This document shows positions 10,627 through 22,932 of a DNA stretch of 64,000 nt, piece after piece. Within the stretch, counting starts at the first letter, position 1; every line of letters starts with the position of its first letter. The stretch is from Epiperipatus broadwayi (lineage: Eukaryota; Onychophora; Udeonychophora; Euonychophora; Peripatidae). Below the pieces are notes generated by a model that saw only the letters and a program-made list of their open reading frames with translations, did no database searches and had not been told where the DNA came from. Made by a program: the position numbers and the translations under genes. The stretch lies in the NCBI GenBank assembly GCA_028023455.1, contig JAQFVV010000275.1, positions 622,001 through 686,000 of the forward strand, in the 5' to 3' direction.

Positions 10627-12563
10627 ATGTATAAGATTTTGAATAATCAAAACCTAAACATGGAAGTGAATGAAGGGACGATGGAAGAAGTAGAAGAGAT
10701 TAGAGAAGATAGGAGAGAAAAACCAATAGAGAAAAGAGGAAAAACATTTAGATCAGGGAAACAGATAGTAGAAGATACAGATAGTAGTAATACAGAAGAG
10801 GAATTAGAAAGTAGCAGAGAGGAAACAGTAGGAAAGGAATCAGTAGAACACATAGCACCCATGAGATACCAGTCCCAAGAATATAAAGTAGAGACAATGG
10901 AACAACTACTGGCTATCTTTAAGAGGCAATGGGAAAATGATAAAAGAGTAAGGGAGGAGAAAGAAAGAAAGGACAAGAAAGAAAAGGAAATTGATAAAAG
11001 ATAAAAGGAGAAGAAAGAAAGAAAGGACAAGGAAGAAAAGGAAATTGATAAAAGAGTAAGGGAAGAAAAAAAAGGACAGGGAAGAAAAGAAAAGGTATAA
11101 AAAAGGGAAGAGAAAGAGGAAAGAAACAAGAAAGAAATAATATAAAAGATGGAGGCAATGGTTGGGAAAACAGGAAGAGAAATGAACCAAAGACTAGAAA
11201 GCATGGAAAAAAGAATGGAACAGTTCACTCTTGAGTGTCAGAAAAGATATAGTGAATCAAAAGAAATGCAAAGATAGATTAGCCACACATGAAGAAAGTT
11301 TGTTAGGAAATTATAGAGAACAACCAGAGGGGATATCCAGAGTGTGTAAAATACAGTAGAAAGGCAAAAAACAAGATATAAATGCAGGGCACACAAATGC
11401 ATCAAACATGAGAAAACATGCAGGAATGAATAGATAGTACAGAAGGGCATCAAGAAATCCAAAAGGGAGAAATGAAGGAACTAAATGACTTGTCAAAAGA
11501 TCTACGATGAACTGTATGAGTTAAAAGAAAATGTAGAGGCTAGGGAGAATAGAGCTGGCAAGGATGAAGAATTGTTATTTGGAAAGGTACAGAGTTTAGA
11601 GCTAAAGGGTCAGTAAAGTAGAGGGAACAAGAGATAAAACAAAGAGAGGACCATGTGGGGACAATGAAATAGCTATACTGGTGAATATTGAAGAAAAAAG
11701 AAGTACATGTAGAGATGGGGTAGAGACAAATGTGAAAGTAGTTCATAGGGAAGCAAGTAGTTCATCAAGAGTAAATAGGGTAGCCATAATCCAGTGTAGA
11801 AATAAAAGCACTGAATCCATAGACTCCATGAAATATGATAGCATAGGTGAAGAACAGGGAGAAAGCAGCTCCAAGGGCATAGAAGTCAATCCACCTTTAT
11901 ACTTGGGCAAATTTATCCAAGTAAAAACATTCAAAGGCAAGGTAGGGGAGAGCCCCAGAGTCTTCTTGCAAAGCCTAAAGGAACTTTTTAGGTTCCAAAA
12001 TGTAGCAGCTGAAGATCAGGTCACTCTGGCCACTCATTATCTATATGGATATGTACTGTCCTGGTGGAAGTGCTACTGCGAGAAGCCTAAAACATTTGAG
12101 CAATATGCTGCTGCATTAATTAAGACCTTTTGGAGTGAGGAACATCAGCACACCATATATCTGACTGTCATAAGGGAACATTATGGCTCCATAACTAGGG
12201 AAACTCATACCCAATATTTTATGAGGCAGGTGGCTTGCCTCAGGTCCTTAATGGCCTATCCATTTAAAGAAACCCAAATCATCACAATTATACAACAGAA
12301 CATGCCTGGTCCAGTCCTTCAGATGATGGTGGGATGCCACATTAAAATGGTCTGAGGAAATGGCAGAGTTTCTCACTTCAGTGGATTGCACACTGTTTCA
12401 CAAAGAACTGCCAGAGAAGATCAGGAGAATAGAGACCAAATGCCAAACCATGATGATAGGGAATAATGGGTTTAGAGGGAGACCAATGGCAATGACCCAT
12501 AGGAATAATCAGGGTAGATCAGAAAATATCACAAGGCTGTTAAACTGCAGAAGGTGCCGGTAA
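10627..12563 (+). pseudogene. gag: E1 gag pseudogene
   Basis: The ATG at 10627 opens an acidic N-terminus with the motif KTFRSGKQIVEDTDSSNTEE (E2 has KTLRSGKEIIEDMDSSNTEE). A Lys/Glu-rich coiled coil follows, from 51-54-bp repeats (10937-11090), and is broken by stops. A poorly open stretch (11100-11680) leads to the capsid at 11681-12355, with FKGKVGESPRVFLQSLKEL, YLYGYVLSWW, FMRQVACLRSLMAYPF and IIQQNMPGP. The C-terminus at 12360-12563 ends NCRRCR and has no CCHC zinc knuckle. The pattern matches Ty3/gypsy capsid (retrotransposon gag family). Three frames are used, so this copy is dead. Confidence 0.85.
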
Positions 12564-12699
12564 ATAGATCCCTAAACCCATCACCCATGTTAAATAAAAG
12601 AGACCAAAAGCAAGAACAGGCAATGGGAACAATCAGGGAGGTAGTAGAGGAGGTGGAGACATCACTTACCACCAGATCCTGAGTCTTGATAACCATTAT

Positions 12700-13260
12700 A
12701 GTAAATCAGAGTAGAGTACAGGTCTTAATAGACACAGGGAGCCAGCCTCCTTTGTAGCTAAAGAATGAGTGATGGCTGAAGAAAGAAAAGGGTACCAATG
12801 ACAGAAACTACTGATCAAGCCATTGCAAATGTATTTAGCCAACAGTAGGAAAACACCAACAGAAAATGTTCAAGTATGGTGTGAGGTGACATGGGAATCA
12901 AAAGAGTTAGGCCATACCTTTTTGGTTATGAAAGGGCTATCACAGGAGGTAGTGATAGGGGCTGACTTTCTTAAACAATACCAAGACAATGTCAACTTTA
13001 TCACAAGGAAAGTCACACTAGATGAAGAGAGTAGGCCCATGTACACCAGAGATATACTGCTCAGTAATGCCATGTACATAGGTGAGGGAGAGACACAGTT
13101 GCCCATTAGAGAGAAAATAAGGCAGGCAGAGTGTAGTGGATTAGGAGAAAAAGAATTAAAATGGGTCCCTACCCAATGTAATGAAATATTTTTTAAAATG
13201 CCAGGGGTTATTTTAGGGTACACCCATCGTATTTACTTAAAACAGGAAACCTACTTTTAG
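12700..13260 (+). pseudogene. E1 retropepsin-like protease remnant
   Basis: The catalytic motif VLIDTGSQ lies at 12722-12745 (GAC ACA GGG at 12731-12739). A frameshift separates it from the open part at 12823-13260. That part has VWCEVTWESKELGHTFLVMK and the hallmark EVVIGADFLKQY, followed by a linker toward RT. The domain would cleave Gag-Pol. Its order after gag and before an RT stub is normal for Ty3/gypsy. The active site is intact, but the frame break removes function. Confidence 0.8.
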
Positions 13261-13433
13261 GCAAAAACCTACCCGATTCCTTTCCAATACCAGGATGATG
13301 TAGATAGGCAAATCCAGCAGATGATAGAGTGGGGTATAATTGCTAAGGCAGCATCTCCTTATAATAACCCGCTAGTGGTTGTCAAAAAATGGATGGGCCA
13401 GAATAGGGTAGAAACTCAGAAAGATCCATCTGA
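13261..13433 (+). pseudogene. E1 RT stub ending at an internal pol deletion
   Basis: After the protease stop the frame continues AKTYPIPFQYQDDVDRQIQQ, then MIEWGIIAKAASPYNNPLVV and VKK. This is the N-terminal finger region of Ty3/gypsy RT and matches E4 (MLDWGIISKCSSPCCNPVVT). Just past VVVKK the RT signature stops. Within about 15 codons the sequence becomes an integrase C-terminal segment. Catalytic RT motifs (DL..GYWQ, YVDD), RNase H and the integrase core are absent, so about 2.5-3 kb of pol is missing compared with the E4 layout. Confidence 0.75.
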
Positions 13434-13440
13434 ATGAAGA

Positions 13441-14466
13441 ATGAAGGAGGGAGATATAGTCAGATTGGCATTCATAATTCCTACAAGGAATATGAAGCCT
13501 GAAGGTCTGGACCCAGTATAGAGAGGACAGACTATAGGAGTAAAGTTAAACAGCACATGCTAGATCTCTTTGAATAAAGGAAAGTTAAATGAAGAAAACT
13601 AAGCCAGGGAGACAAAACAGCAAGTAGAGCATGATGGAAACTGCCAGCCCTCTAATTAGTAGAAGGAAGAAGGAAATAGTTTGTAGAAATGAATAGTAAG
13701 TTAAATAGGGAGATATCAAATATTAAAAGAAGAGGCAGGAAAGAAGACAGAGGGAGATGGAAACCGCCAGTTTTCAAATTAGTAAAAGAAAGAAGGAAAT
13801 GTTATGAAGAGATAAAGAATAAGACATACTGGAGGAGAGAAAAGTCTAAGAGAGAGAGCAGTATAGATAATAACAGTAGAGAGTGATGGAAACTGCCAGT
13901 TTTCAAATTAGTAAAAGGAAGAAAGGAGTGTTATGAAGAGATAGATAATAAGACATACTGGAAGGGAGCAATGTTTAAGAGAAAGAGCAGTATAGATAAT
14001 GGGCCATACTGGGAGAGATCAAAATTTTGAAGAAAGCACAATATTAATAATGACAAGGCTAGAACAGGGGGAAGAAAATATGATAGATCACAAAATATAC
14101 TAAGAAACAGAAAAATTTAAAAGAAAGAGCAGTATGGATAAGGTTGAGCCAAGAATAGAAATTACAATAAGGAAATGCAGAAAGGGAAAAGAAAGCAGTC
14201 CATATTGTGCAAGGAAAAGGATACAAACAAGAATTATAGCTCTGAGGCTAGCGAAGAAATGCATTAAATTACAATTAAAAAAAGGACCATACAAGACCAT
14301 AGATAGGAACATCGAGAATAATACTTTACAGCCTGACAAATTACATAAACTCCTACTGCTATACAAAGGTCTTTTCGAAATTAAAACACAGCCGGCCAAG
14401 CTGGAAATAAAACCAGAAGCACATATAAATGGTGTAGAGTGCTAGTTAGGACTGCAGATCCTACTT
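13441..14466 (+). pseudogene. E1 integrase C-terminal tail with basic repeats
   Basis: The start, MKEGDIVRLAFIIPTRNMKP followed by EGLDP, is typical of the C-terminal DNA-binding region of Ty3/gypsy integrase. A Lys/Arg-rich tail follows (LDLFE, then RKVK). It contains repeated units around W-K-[L/P]-P-x-[L/F], such as GRWKPPVFKLVKERRKCYEE. At DNA level these are about 130-145 bp and recur near 13630, 13750 and 13885. The tail ends with RTADPT-like sequence at 14446-14466, as in E2. Open pieces are 13689-13886 and 14134-14445; the rest is broken by stops. The usual integrase tail is shorter and lacks such repeats. Confidence 0.65.
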
Positions 14467-14758
14467 AGGGATCTGGAATGCTAAAGAATATTTATAGTTA
14501 CATACTCATTTAGTTTAGTATATTTATTAAAATATAGTTTTTTTTTTTAGATTGTTGTTTTATGTAGTAGTATAGAATGCATGCTCACTATATAAAGATA
14601 CAAAAGCGTAGGAAGCGTTCAGTTCAGACTTGTTAAAAAGAGTAAAACTAAGGTAAAAGTTTTTTTTTGTTGATTGCTTCTTTTATAAAATTTGTCTTTA
14701 CCTGAAGCAAAGGCATGAAACCATAAAATTTAATAAATTTCCCATGAGTTTGAGGATA
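14467..14758 (+). other. E1 3' untranslated region
   Basis: This stretch has no gene. It ends GAGTTTGAGGATA directly before the 3' LTR. E2 has GAGTTTGAGGACA at the same place, so this is the probable but weak polypurine primer site. Confidence 0.5.
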
Positions 14759-17700
14759 TGAAACAGTCAGCTTTCACAATCCTACTGTTTCATCTACTGT
14801 ATTCTATAGTAGTATTTCTATATATGTAACTATCACCAAATTTTCGTATATCATGCTAATTTTATATTGAATACAGGCTAAATTTAAACCTAAATATGTA
14901 TCAATCATATATGTGTGTGTATATCCGAACATATAGTATGTAAATTGCATCTATATACTAAATCTCTATAGATACGCACATATATATTTCTGGTAATAAA
15001 TAAATGGACAATGCCTTGTATGTGTAACATAAGACTACATATATGCAGGAATAAATAATGTTAACAGGATTAGAACATTAAAATTTTTTGACTTAAAATA
15101 TTAATTCTAAAAAGTAATACTTGAAATTATTATATAATTCTGCATATATCATTAAATTAAATAGTTGAGTTACATATAAAACAAAATGTTTTTCATCTTT
15201 TAGATTTGTTTTTCAAGAAAGGATGGCTCCATAAAAATTAATCCTCTCGCTATAAAATGACCCAATTTCAATTTAAAAGTAAAATTTGATTTAAATATAG
15301 ATATATGAATAAATTACTGTGAGTGACCGAGGTTAAACTGACCTAATAGAAAAACAATCACAGCAGGTTTCCATGATTTTTTTAGAGGTAGCGAGAAAGA
15401 TGGAAAAGCGAATCTAAAAATAATGTAACAAAGGAGAAGGGGGTGAGCTAATATATAAACTGCTGCAGCCATTTTAGATTCATTCATTCACTCATTCTAA
15501 AATTGTTTTACTAAACGTCTTGTAAAATTTGTAATAATAATGAAGTCAGGGTAGAAGGCTAAATTCTTTGCCTTTTCGACCTCTAAAGGCTACCTGATGC
15601 TGGAAGAAATGCAGTAAATGCTGCTACCACCTAAAGAAGTTCCTCAATTAAACAGCCTGCCAACAAGAGAAGAAGAAAATGGTAATAAACTCTTCAATGT
15701 TAAATGTTTTCAACTAATGTCAACTAATTCTTATAAGCTAGCTAAATATAAAATCTATGGCTGTAATAATAATATAAACTAAACTTATTTCTTAAATGTA
15801 ATTTTTATTTTATTTCAATCCTAAAATCTTGCCTGATTTACATACTGATTTGATATCTTGTTTCTGATTTATAAATACCTGATTTATTATGATTTATCTG
15901 ATTTATTAAATGCTTTATGATTTCTTATCTGAAGTACTACTTGCGCTAATAACACATTTAATTTGTTAATTTGAGTTCTTTATATATTGGTTTACTTGCT
16001 GATTTATTTATGATTGATTTAGTTTTAAATATTCATCCTATTCCAAGTTCTTAAAAGCTATTTAGTTTTAATTTGCTTAAATCAATTGTTTTTAAATATT
16101 TTAGTATAACTTTTATTACGTATAATTTGAATGATCTATTTTAAAATAATAATTAAATTTCTAAGCTACATTGTATATTTTAAGTTAATGATAATATTTG
16201 CCATCATTAATTTTCATAAACTGCAAATTACCTTAAACTGAATCAATCAAATCTCAGCTAATGTCCTATAAATTCTATTTTAAACTATGCTAAAACAAAG
16301 CCAAATTTCAGATTTTACTTATGTGAAATCTCATCTTAATTTAAATCTTACATTTCTTTTAATTAAATATATGCCAAACATTATTTTCAATTATGTATTT
16401 GTTTATGCTATATTTATTCAAAAATGAGTTTTACTTTTAGTTAAATCATTAGTGAGAAGTAATTATATTCTTACGCGTATATATATAATTTCACATATAT
16501 ATGTAATAACACCCAAACCAAAAACTCTGTTTTGAAATGGATAAAATGTCTTATTTAAGATAGAATTACAATCTTACAGCTACTTTAAAATAGATTTGCT
16601 TTAAATATAATATTTAAGTAATATTTAGTTGAAGTGATAAAACACAGCGTAAATCTAAAACTCTATATTGTAATTTTCTATACTATGCTGTAATCCTCCC
16701 AAGAATTATAAATGCATATATAGATAGCTTTATAAATTGGATTCATAAGCTTTTGTTAATAGTATAATTATAAATACTATAATATGAACTGATACACGGT
16801 AGTATCATGAAGGAAACTATTGTTTAGCATCTTAGTTTTGATTATATAATAATGTTGTCAGCAGTGTGTATGTGTCCTTAAGAAACACTAAGGCATACTC
16901 ACTTGTTGCTGTAATCTTTAATGGTCATATGTGTTAGGGCTACATCATTACTGTTAATTCAGGCAACTACCTTCTTCAGATGGTGGATGGGTTCACATCT
17001 CCCCATTTCTGCATCCTCAGGAATGGAGCATGAGACTCCCCATTTAAATTAGTTGTTCGATCATCTGGACTAAATGTCTTATTTCCACAGCAATAAGTTC
17101 GGTAAAAGGGAACCAGTACTTGGTATGAATCCTGTAAAAAAGGCACATATGTGAGATGCAGGGACTCAGAATTGTATGTTTTCTATATGCCTTTGTATCT
17201 GAAGTCTGGCTGCCATTCATCAGTTTATCCCTCCATAATAATTGTTATTTTCAGCTTTGATCTGAATTCGAATCCAGTTTAATAGGCATATTAGCTATAT
17301 AGAGAATCTATTCATTATTCACACTTAATAAAATATTATGTTCTTTCTAAATGTTTATATTCACTTCTACTAACTCTAGAGCAAATCTAAATTGAGTTAT
17401 ATAGCATAAACTAGGCAGAGATAGTCATGAGCAAATTCATTAAGTTATAAAGTAGTTTTAAGGCTCATGAGAATGTAATTTCCAACATATAATTTTTTAT
17501 CACCTGCGAGTGATATATATATATCTAAATAAATTAAAGTATTTGTAACCTAAAAACTACAATCACCTGCGAGTGATTAGAAATTCTATATATAAACCAG
17601 TGGTGCTTATACCTTAAATTATCACCTACAAGTGATATACATATATGTAACAAACATAATAATTTGTAACTAGAAATCTAATATCACCTGCGAGTGATTT

Positions 17701-18290
17701 TACCCATCACCTATATATTAAACCAAGCTATGAATAACTCAGCTATAAATGATTATATATCTAAAACCATCACCTGCGTCAGAACCCAAATCCGAAATGT
17801 AAATCATCCCTTAACCACCTGTGAGTGAGACAAATCCTATAGCAGTTGTATTTATTATTTAATTTATTATTTTAATATTTAACTTTTATTAAATTAATTT
17901 TAAATTTAACTTTTGTTTCATGTCTCAACATTGCTCATCATTAACTCATAATTAAGTCATTATTTATTACTTATTATTAGTTATTAAGAATCACTTCCTT
18001 ATTTAATAATTATATCCTAGCCACACAATATCTATATAGCTATACTAGTTAAAAGGTCAAATTTGTCCCAGTCTTTTGCTCTACTGATGTTCTACTGCTG
18101 GCATGTGATGAAGGGAAATACTGCTGTGGCATCATATGTGTCATTTGCAAGGTGGTAAATCTCTGAGCAATAGTAAAGGAACTAGGGCTATATCAGACCT
18201 GTGGTTTCACCACCATATTCTGGTTGGCCTTGGGATGATTTTCTAAAGTTCTAGATTTTGTTACGCGTTTGTACATATTTGACTGTTACA
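14759..18290 (+). repeat. E1 3' LTR (3532 bp)
   Basis: This matches 5971-9503 throughout, with scattered substitutions and small indels of a few percent by eye. It keeps the terminal hairpin, TATA box (15452-15459) and palindrome array (17499-17829). In this copy the loops at 17499, 17562 and 17683 read CTGCGA where the 5' LTR has CTGTGA, CTGCAA and CTGCAT. It ends GACTGTTACA and is followed by ATATAT. Confidence 0.92.
17499..17829 (+). repeat. Palindrome array in E1 3' LTR
   Basis: Copies start at 17499, 17562, 17621, 17683, about 17769 (degraded) and 17814. There is an additional partial ATCACCTAT at 17705. They are collinear with the 5' LTR array. Three copies keep the full consensus ATCACCTGCGAGTGAT. 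Confidence 0.88.
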
Positions 18291-21200
18291 ATATATCAAA
18301 ACAATCTGTTCAGAATGTGAAACACACTATGGCCCCACATTAGGTACCATACCTGGAATATATAATGGTCATATTTGTACATTTAAGCAACAAAATTCAG
18401 AGTGCTGGAAAATTATACCAAGGGCGATCTAGATGAGGAGTTGACTGATCACACCTCAGCTCCTTCACCAACACTATGACTGACTACTCTATGAAAGAAA
18501 TACACTTGAAATTTCTCAGTACACATGCTGGCAGTAGCAAAGAGTGGAGCAAGAGTCTTGGGGAATATTAACTAAATTATTATTATTTTAAATACACACA
18601 CATTTATGGCTGGCTAGATAATGCATATAATAATAACTAATACTATATTAAAATGAACTTAACTAAGATTTGGGATGGATTATGATTGAAACTCAACACA
18701 ATTATTATAATTTAATATATTTTATTTAATAAACATAAATATAATAAACAAGAGTGCATTAATGGACATACACAGGAGTAACAATGATGAGCAAATAACA
18801 ATCTCATCTGATGCACTATAGCTTTAAAAGAATTTATTCCAATTTTAGAATCTACAGTTTCCAATCAATCATATCTTAATTTTACTATGCCCTACCTATT
18901 GGATTAGTGATGGTTAAATCGGTGCAAGAATGATTATTTATTATTTTCTAACATTTAATAAAAGTCATTTATCAATACTTAAATGAGCTGCAATAAGCTC
19001 TCTATGCAGATTATATACATACAATTCAGACTACCAGTTCAGATTAATGGTGAAATATTACATAATGGAGGGATGAACTGGAGCTTTGTAGTATAACTTC
19101 AGATACTATAGCATATATATATATATATATTTATTATATGCCGTTACATTATTTTAAAATTAAAATAAAAAGACATAAATAAAAATTGATTTATTGAAAA
19201 GAAAAAAACTTAACTTAAAAACTGAAAATTAAAAGTTGTTTAATATATTTATCTATCGCACAGATGGGAAACTTTAAAAACTATTTTAAAAATAAAAGCA
19301 TTTGAAAGTATTTTTTTGTAAAAAAGTAAAGATATAGAGATTTGATATTTTTGAATATAGAAATAATGTTGATTTCTATAATGTTAGAAAATGGAAATAA
19401 TTGTTTTATTAATTAAATGATTGTTCTAAAGCAAACTAGCTCTTGGGGTATATAAAATAAATTAAATGGTAAGAGAATAAAAAGAAATTAAATAACCTAA
19501 TCAAGCATGAAATGACAGCATGGACCGTTAATTGAAACACCAGAGGATTAGTGATGTCTTGCTCATTGAATCTGAAGATTGGATGATAAGAGGCTAAGGA
19601 AAATATAAAAGCCAAAATATTATAATTGTTATCAGAGAGCTGACTATGAATATACTGTTATAAGTAGCTATATTGCAGATTTTCACGATGTGGAAGTCTG
19701 CAATAAATTTAATTTTCCAGACAACCAGATGAGGCCTCTGGATGACAGTTCCTTACCAAATGCATGGCAAGTGGCCGTTTCATTTCAAAGAAGACAAAAT
19801 CTATGAAAGTGATCATGAAGATGGACTTCTAAATCTACTCAATCCGTAAAGTATGAACTCTAGTGTCTATCTAATAAGAACTTTTTTAAAATTGCAATTA
19901 ATAACTGAAAATAAAAGAAATTATCTGTCCTAAACTCATATATTAGTAATTTTTTTTATGCATCTGTTTAAGCAATCATTTGCATTTTTTTTATTTTTGG
20001 GTTATGTGTAAATTAAAATGTATCAAATTAAAGTTGGGAATAGATAGCTGCATGGATAAAAATTAATAACTGTTTAAATTCTTTATGTTTATTTTAAAGA
20101 GTTAATTTCAGTCTATTTGTGTCATAGTTAGGACGTTGCTTGTGGAGGGATATATGGATGTTTATATCAATGTAATGTGAAGTGTGTTTAGCATACAGGG
20201 CAATGTGCCCAACTGAATGCATGACCCCAAAGAGGCAGTCATATTATTTCAATGGTTGCAGATGTATTTTCTGCACCATTGACTCATTCTAGCTCTATGG
20301 ATAGGGATTTATAAGTCGGCAGAAAGACCGCTCTCCCCCATACATAGCAATCTTTAATTAATTTATATACATGATTCCTTCATCAAAACAGATGCACATT
20401 CCTGTTCTAGATGAGGATCATGTCCTTCAAATGATATCACACTGTCAGATGCACACTCCTGTCAGCATGATTTTATGCTAGCATCTTCATATTGAATTGT
20501 TGTGACTATATATCTGGAAGCAGGCATTGGTTTGGCTACGAACATTTAGTCTGAGATTGAATGAATGTTTTGATAAGTTTTTTTTAAGTGAAAAATCTAT
20601 GTAGCCTATCTATGCTCAACATGCTAAAGTAAAATATAATTTAAATGTCCATCTGTGCGATCTATTTAAAATAGTAATTTAAATTTGAAAATTAATGTTA
20701 ATATCTAAATATAAATTTTATTCCTCAATTTTAAATGTGCATTAATAAAATCTGTTGTGTTATTAGTACTGGCAGTGATCTAGTTTATTCTTTTTAATCT
20801 TTATTAAAAATGTACTTTTATGTTTTAAACCTCTGCTACTCCATGAACTAATGGCAAGGGCAAACGGTCACTAAAATAAATAGTTGGATTTTTAACAGCG
20901 CGTATCTGCCTACTCTATAAATTTTCTAGGTTTTAAGTAGCCTAGATGGCACCCTTGTAATGCAGATACGATCAAGCTGAAATGATCACCCATTTCCTGA
21001 CCATTATATTATATATATTACTAGAGAGGTGTTTGTCTTGAATATGTAGTTAATCAGGGGATTTAGTACCATGTACTTGATTCCCTTTGATTGTACAACT
21101 CACTATGAATAAAGTAAACATTTAGTTTGGTGATCAAAGCAGTGTAAAAAAACAATGTGAACCCTTGTGTTCCAGTTCTAAAAGAATGAGTTGTCTGAAT

Positions 21201-22064
21201 TAAGAGTGATGGGGGTGGCCATTAAAACCAGAAGCCCATTCTTTATAAAACATACAGCAAGGGGTATATGCTTTCTAAAGACACATTCACCATGCTAAAT
21301 ATAATATTAATAATTAACTTAAATGTACACAAAGTGCTATAGTTTCATTCCAGGAAACTATTATACACCAGTTCATTAATTAGCATTCTTAAAACATGCT
21401 AAAAGGAATACTTAAAAGTAATCTAATTTGTTAGCCAAATCTGCATAGCTTATAAGATAACTAAAAGGAGGTCAAAGCATATCTGGGACTTCAGTAATAT
21501 GTATAATATGCTTTAAAATTCATTTTTGAATTTATTAACTAATTATTAACTGGGAAACCTACTTTAAACAAAAATAACAATAATAAGCTAAATATAATAG
21601 TTTAACGAATATATTTAGGTTTTCAGAATGGAGATGTGGTGTGTGTGTGCTAAAGAGCAACATTACTTAATGCAGAGAGAGCATCTAATCATTTCTTCCC
21701 CTGTACCTTTATTTATAAAATCAATCCCTGTTCTGAAGTGGGCATAACATAATTATAAAATAACATATAAAAAACAAATAAAAAGTCATGACCACAGATT
21801 AAAAGATAGAATAATAACTAAAGAAGTTAGTATTAACCAACACTTATATTTTAAAAAGAAATAGACAAGTTTACAGATATTAATTTTCAAAAGTAAATTT
21901 AAATCATACTTTACAGTTGAAAGCAGTTTTTAGTTTATGAAAACATTATTACAATTTAGATTTAAGAGGTTGTGCATGATTGTTTTAGATAGCTTTCGAG
22001 TTTTAGAGATTCATTTATAAGTTTATAGTTATTTTTAAAGATCCTGCAAGAAAAAAATTGTTAC
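18291..22064. other. AT-rich DNA without a supported gene
   Basis: No frame of useful length is present. A somewhat GC-richer stretch at 19600-19860 stays open for about 65 codons in one plus frame (Tyr/Asp-rich, no ATG near its start) and then overlaps a second open frame. The codons do not match any family I recognise. Regions at 20100-20560 and 21100-21260 are also less AT-rich but full of stops. A short (AT)n run is at about 19112-19128. Confidence 0.5.
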
Positions 22065-22197
22065 CGCATCTTCTCTGTTGAGGCTCCTGTAGCATCATCT
22101 TTGGCAGGGCTTGTGTAATATCTTTTTAGCAGGCGGAGGAGCTTCATCTCTGGCTTGATCACTGACCATTCTCCCAAAGAGAGAGGCAATAATGGAT
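22065..22197 (-). other. Exon-like GC-richer island (unproven)
   Basis: On the minus strand, 133 bp lie between TTTTGAGTAG (possible acceptor) and GATGCG/GTAACA (possible donor). One frame reads SLFGRMVSDQARDEAPPPAK before a stop. A +1 shift continues SPAKDDATGASTEKMR up to the donor. The composition is unlike the surrounding AT-rich DNA. No family is recognised and all three frames look partly plausible. It could be a decayed host exon, a piece of an unidentified repeat, or chance. Confidence 0.2.
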
Positions 22198-22551
22198 CTA
22201 CTCAAAAGTTTTTATAAGAAAATTTAACAAGTGAATCCCCCTTAACCAAACTTGAAGTTATTTATACCATGAAAATTGTTAATTCGAGCCACCTATTTAT
22301 AAGTTTTTACAATGTTTTTTTAGTTAAAATGCATAAAATGAAAACTTTGACCATTTTTTAGCGAGCACAATAATGGTCAACAGATCACTACTTGTTTTTC
22401 GTTTTAAAGACTATTAAAATTTTGACTACAAGCTCGATTAATTACTTACATATGGTTTTCTAAAAATTACAGATTTTTATAACAACAGATAACTTTTTTT
22501 AAAAGAGTTTAATTTCATAAACATTTTATTATGTATGTGCGTGTGATGACC
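22198..22551. other. AT-rich DNA, nothing recognised
   Basis: I see no gene, repeat or clear signal here. Confidence 0.4.
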
Positions 22552-22932
22552 TTGAAATAGAAATTTATATGTAAATGCATTTAAATAAAAATTTTTTAAC
22601 TAAAATTAATGTAAATCTAAATTAATTTAAAAAAGTTGGAATGCTTTTAAATCTATGGCATTACGGTTTCTTTTTCATATTCAAGTAGATAATTACACAT
22701 ATATAACAATGTTCACACACTTAATTTAAATTATACCATTTTATTAATTTTTAAATTTATACATGCGTACACATTATACACATACAAATATTAATATGGC
22801 TGTTGGATGTACACTCTTATATAATTATATGCACATACACATAAATATACACTATTACAATTAAATAAATTATTAGGAGCTTATATATGTAGACTGGGTG
22901 AAATGGAATGATAGCTAAATAATACCATTTTA
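22552..22932. repeat. Dispersed repeat copy B (uninterrupted)
   Basis: This is collinear with 1-325 plus 2120-2234 and has AAATAAAT once at 22863-22870, where copy A holds the DNA transposon. It therefore serves as an empty-site control. No coding frame is seen. Confidence 0.8.

Larger units (their letters stand above)
5971..18290 (+). mobile_element. E1: Ty3/gypsy-type element with giant LTRs
   Basis: E1 is 12.3 kb. Two direct repeats of about 3.53 kb (5971-9503 and 14759-18290) start with TGAAACAGT and end with GTTACA, giving canonical TG...CA ends. The left flank ends ATAT and the right flank starts ATAT, so a 4-bp target duplication fits; it cannot be sized exactly because the flank is an AT repeat. 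The 5.25-kb interior carries decayed gag, protease, a short N-terminal piece of RT and an integrase tail. RT palm, RNase H and the integrase core are missing. LTRs make up 57% of the element, as in LARD-type derivatives, although LARDs are usually described as non-coding. Confidence 0.92.

Noticed and set aside
10647-11228. 193-codon minus frame opposite E1 gag, with similar frames opposite E2 and E3 gag
   Set aside because: These Ser/Phe/Leu-rich frames are the antisense shadows of Lys/Glu-rich coiled-coil codons.
12540-12600. Conserved GGTGCCGGTAAATA at the gag end of E1 and E2 as a frameshift signal
   Set aside because: No slippery heptamer or downstream stem is evident. Identity may simply reflect common descent of the two families.
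19600-19860. Overlapping open frames suggesting a host exon pair
   Set aside because: Splice sites and frames are mutually inconsistent and no family is recognised, so it is left as an unexplained GC-richer stretch.
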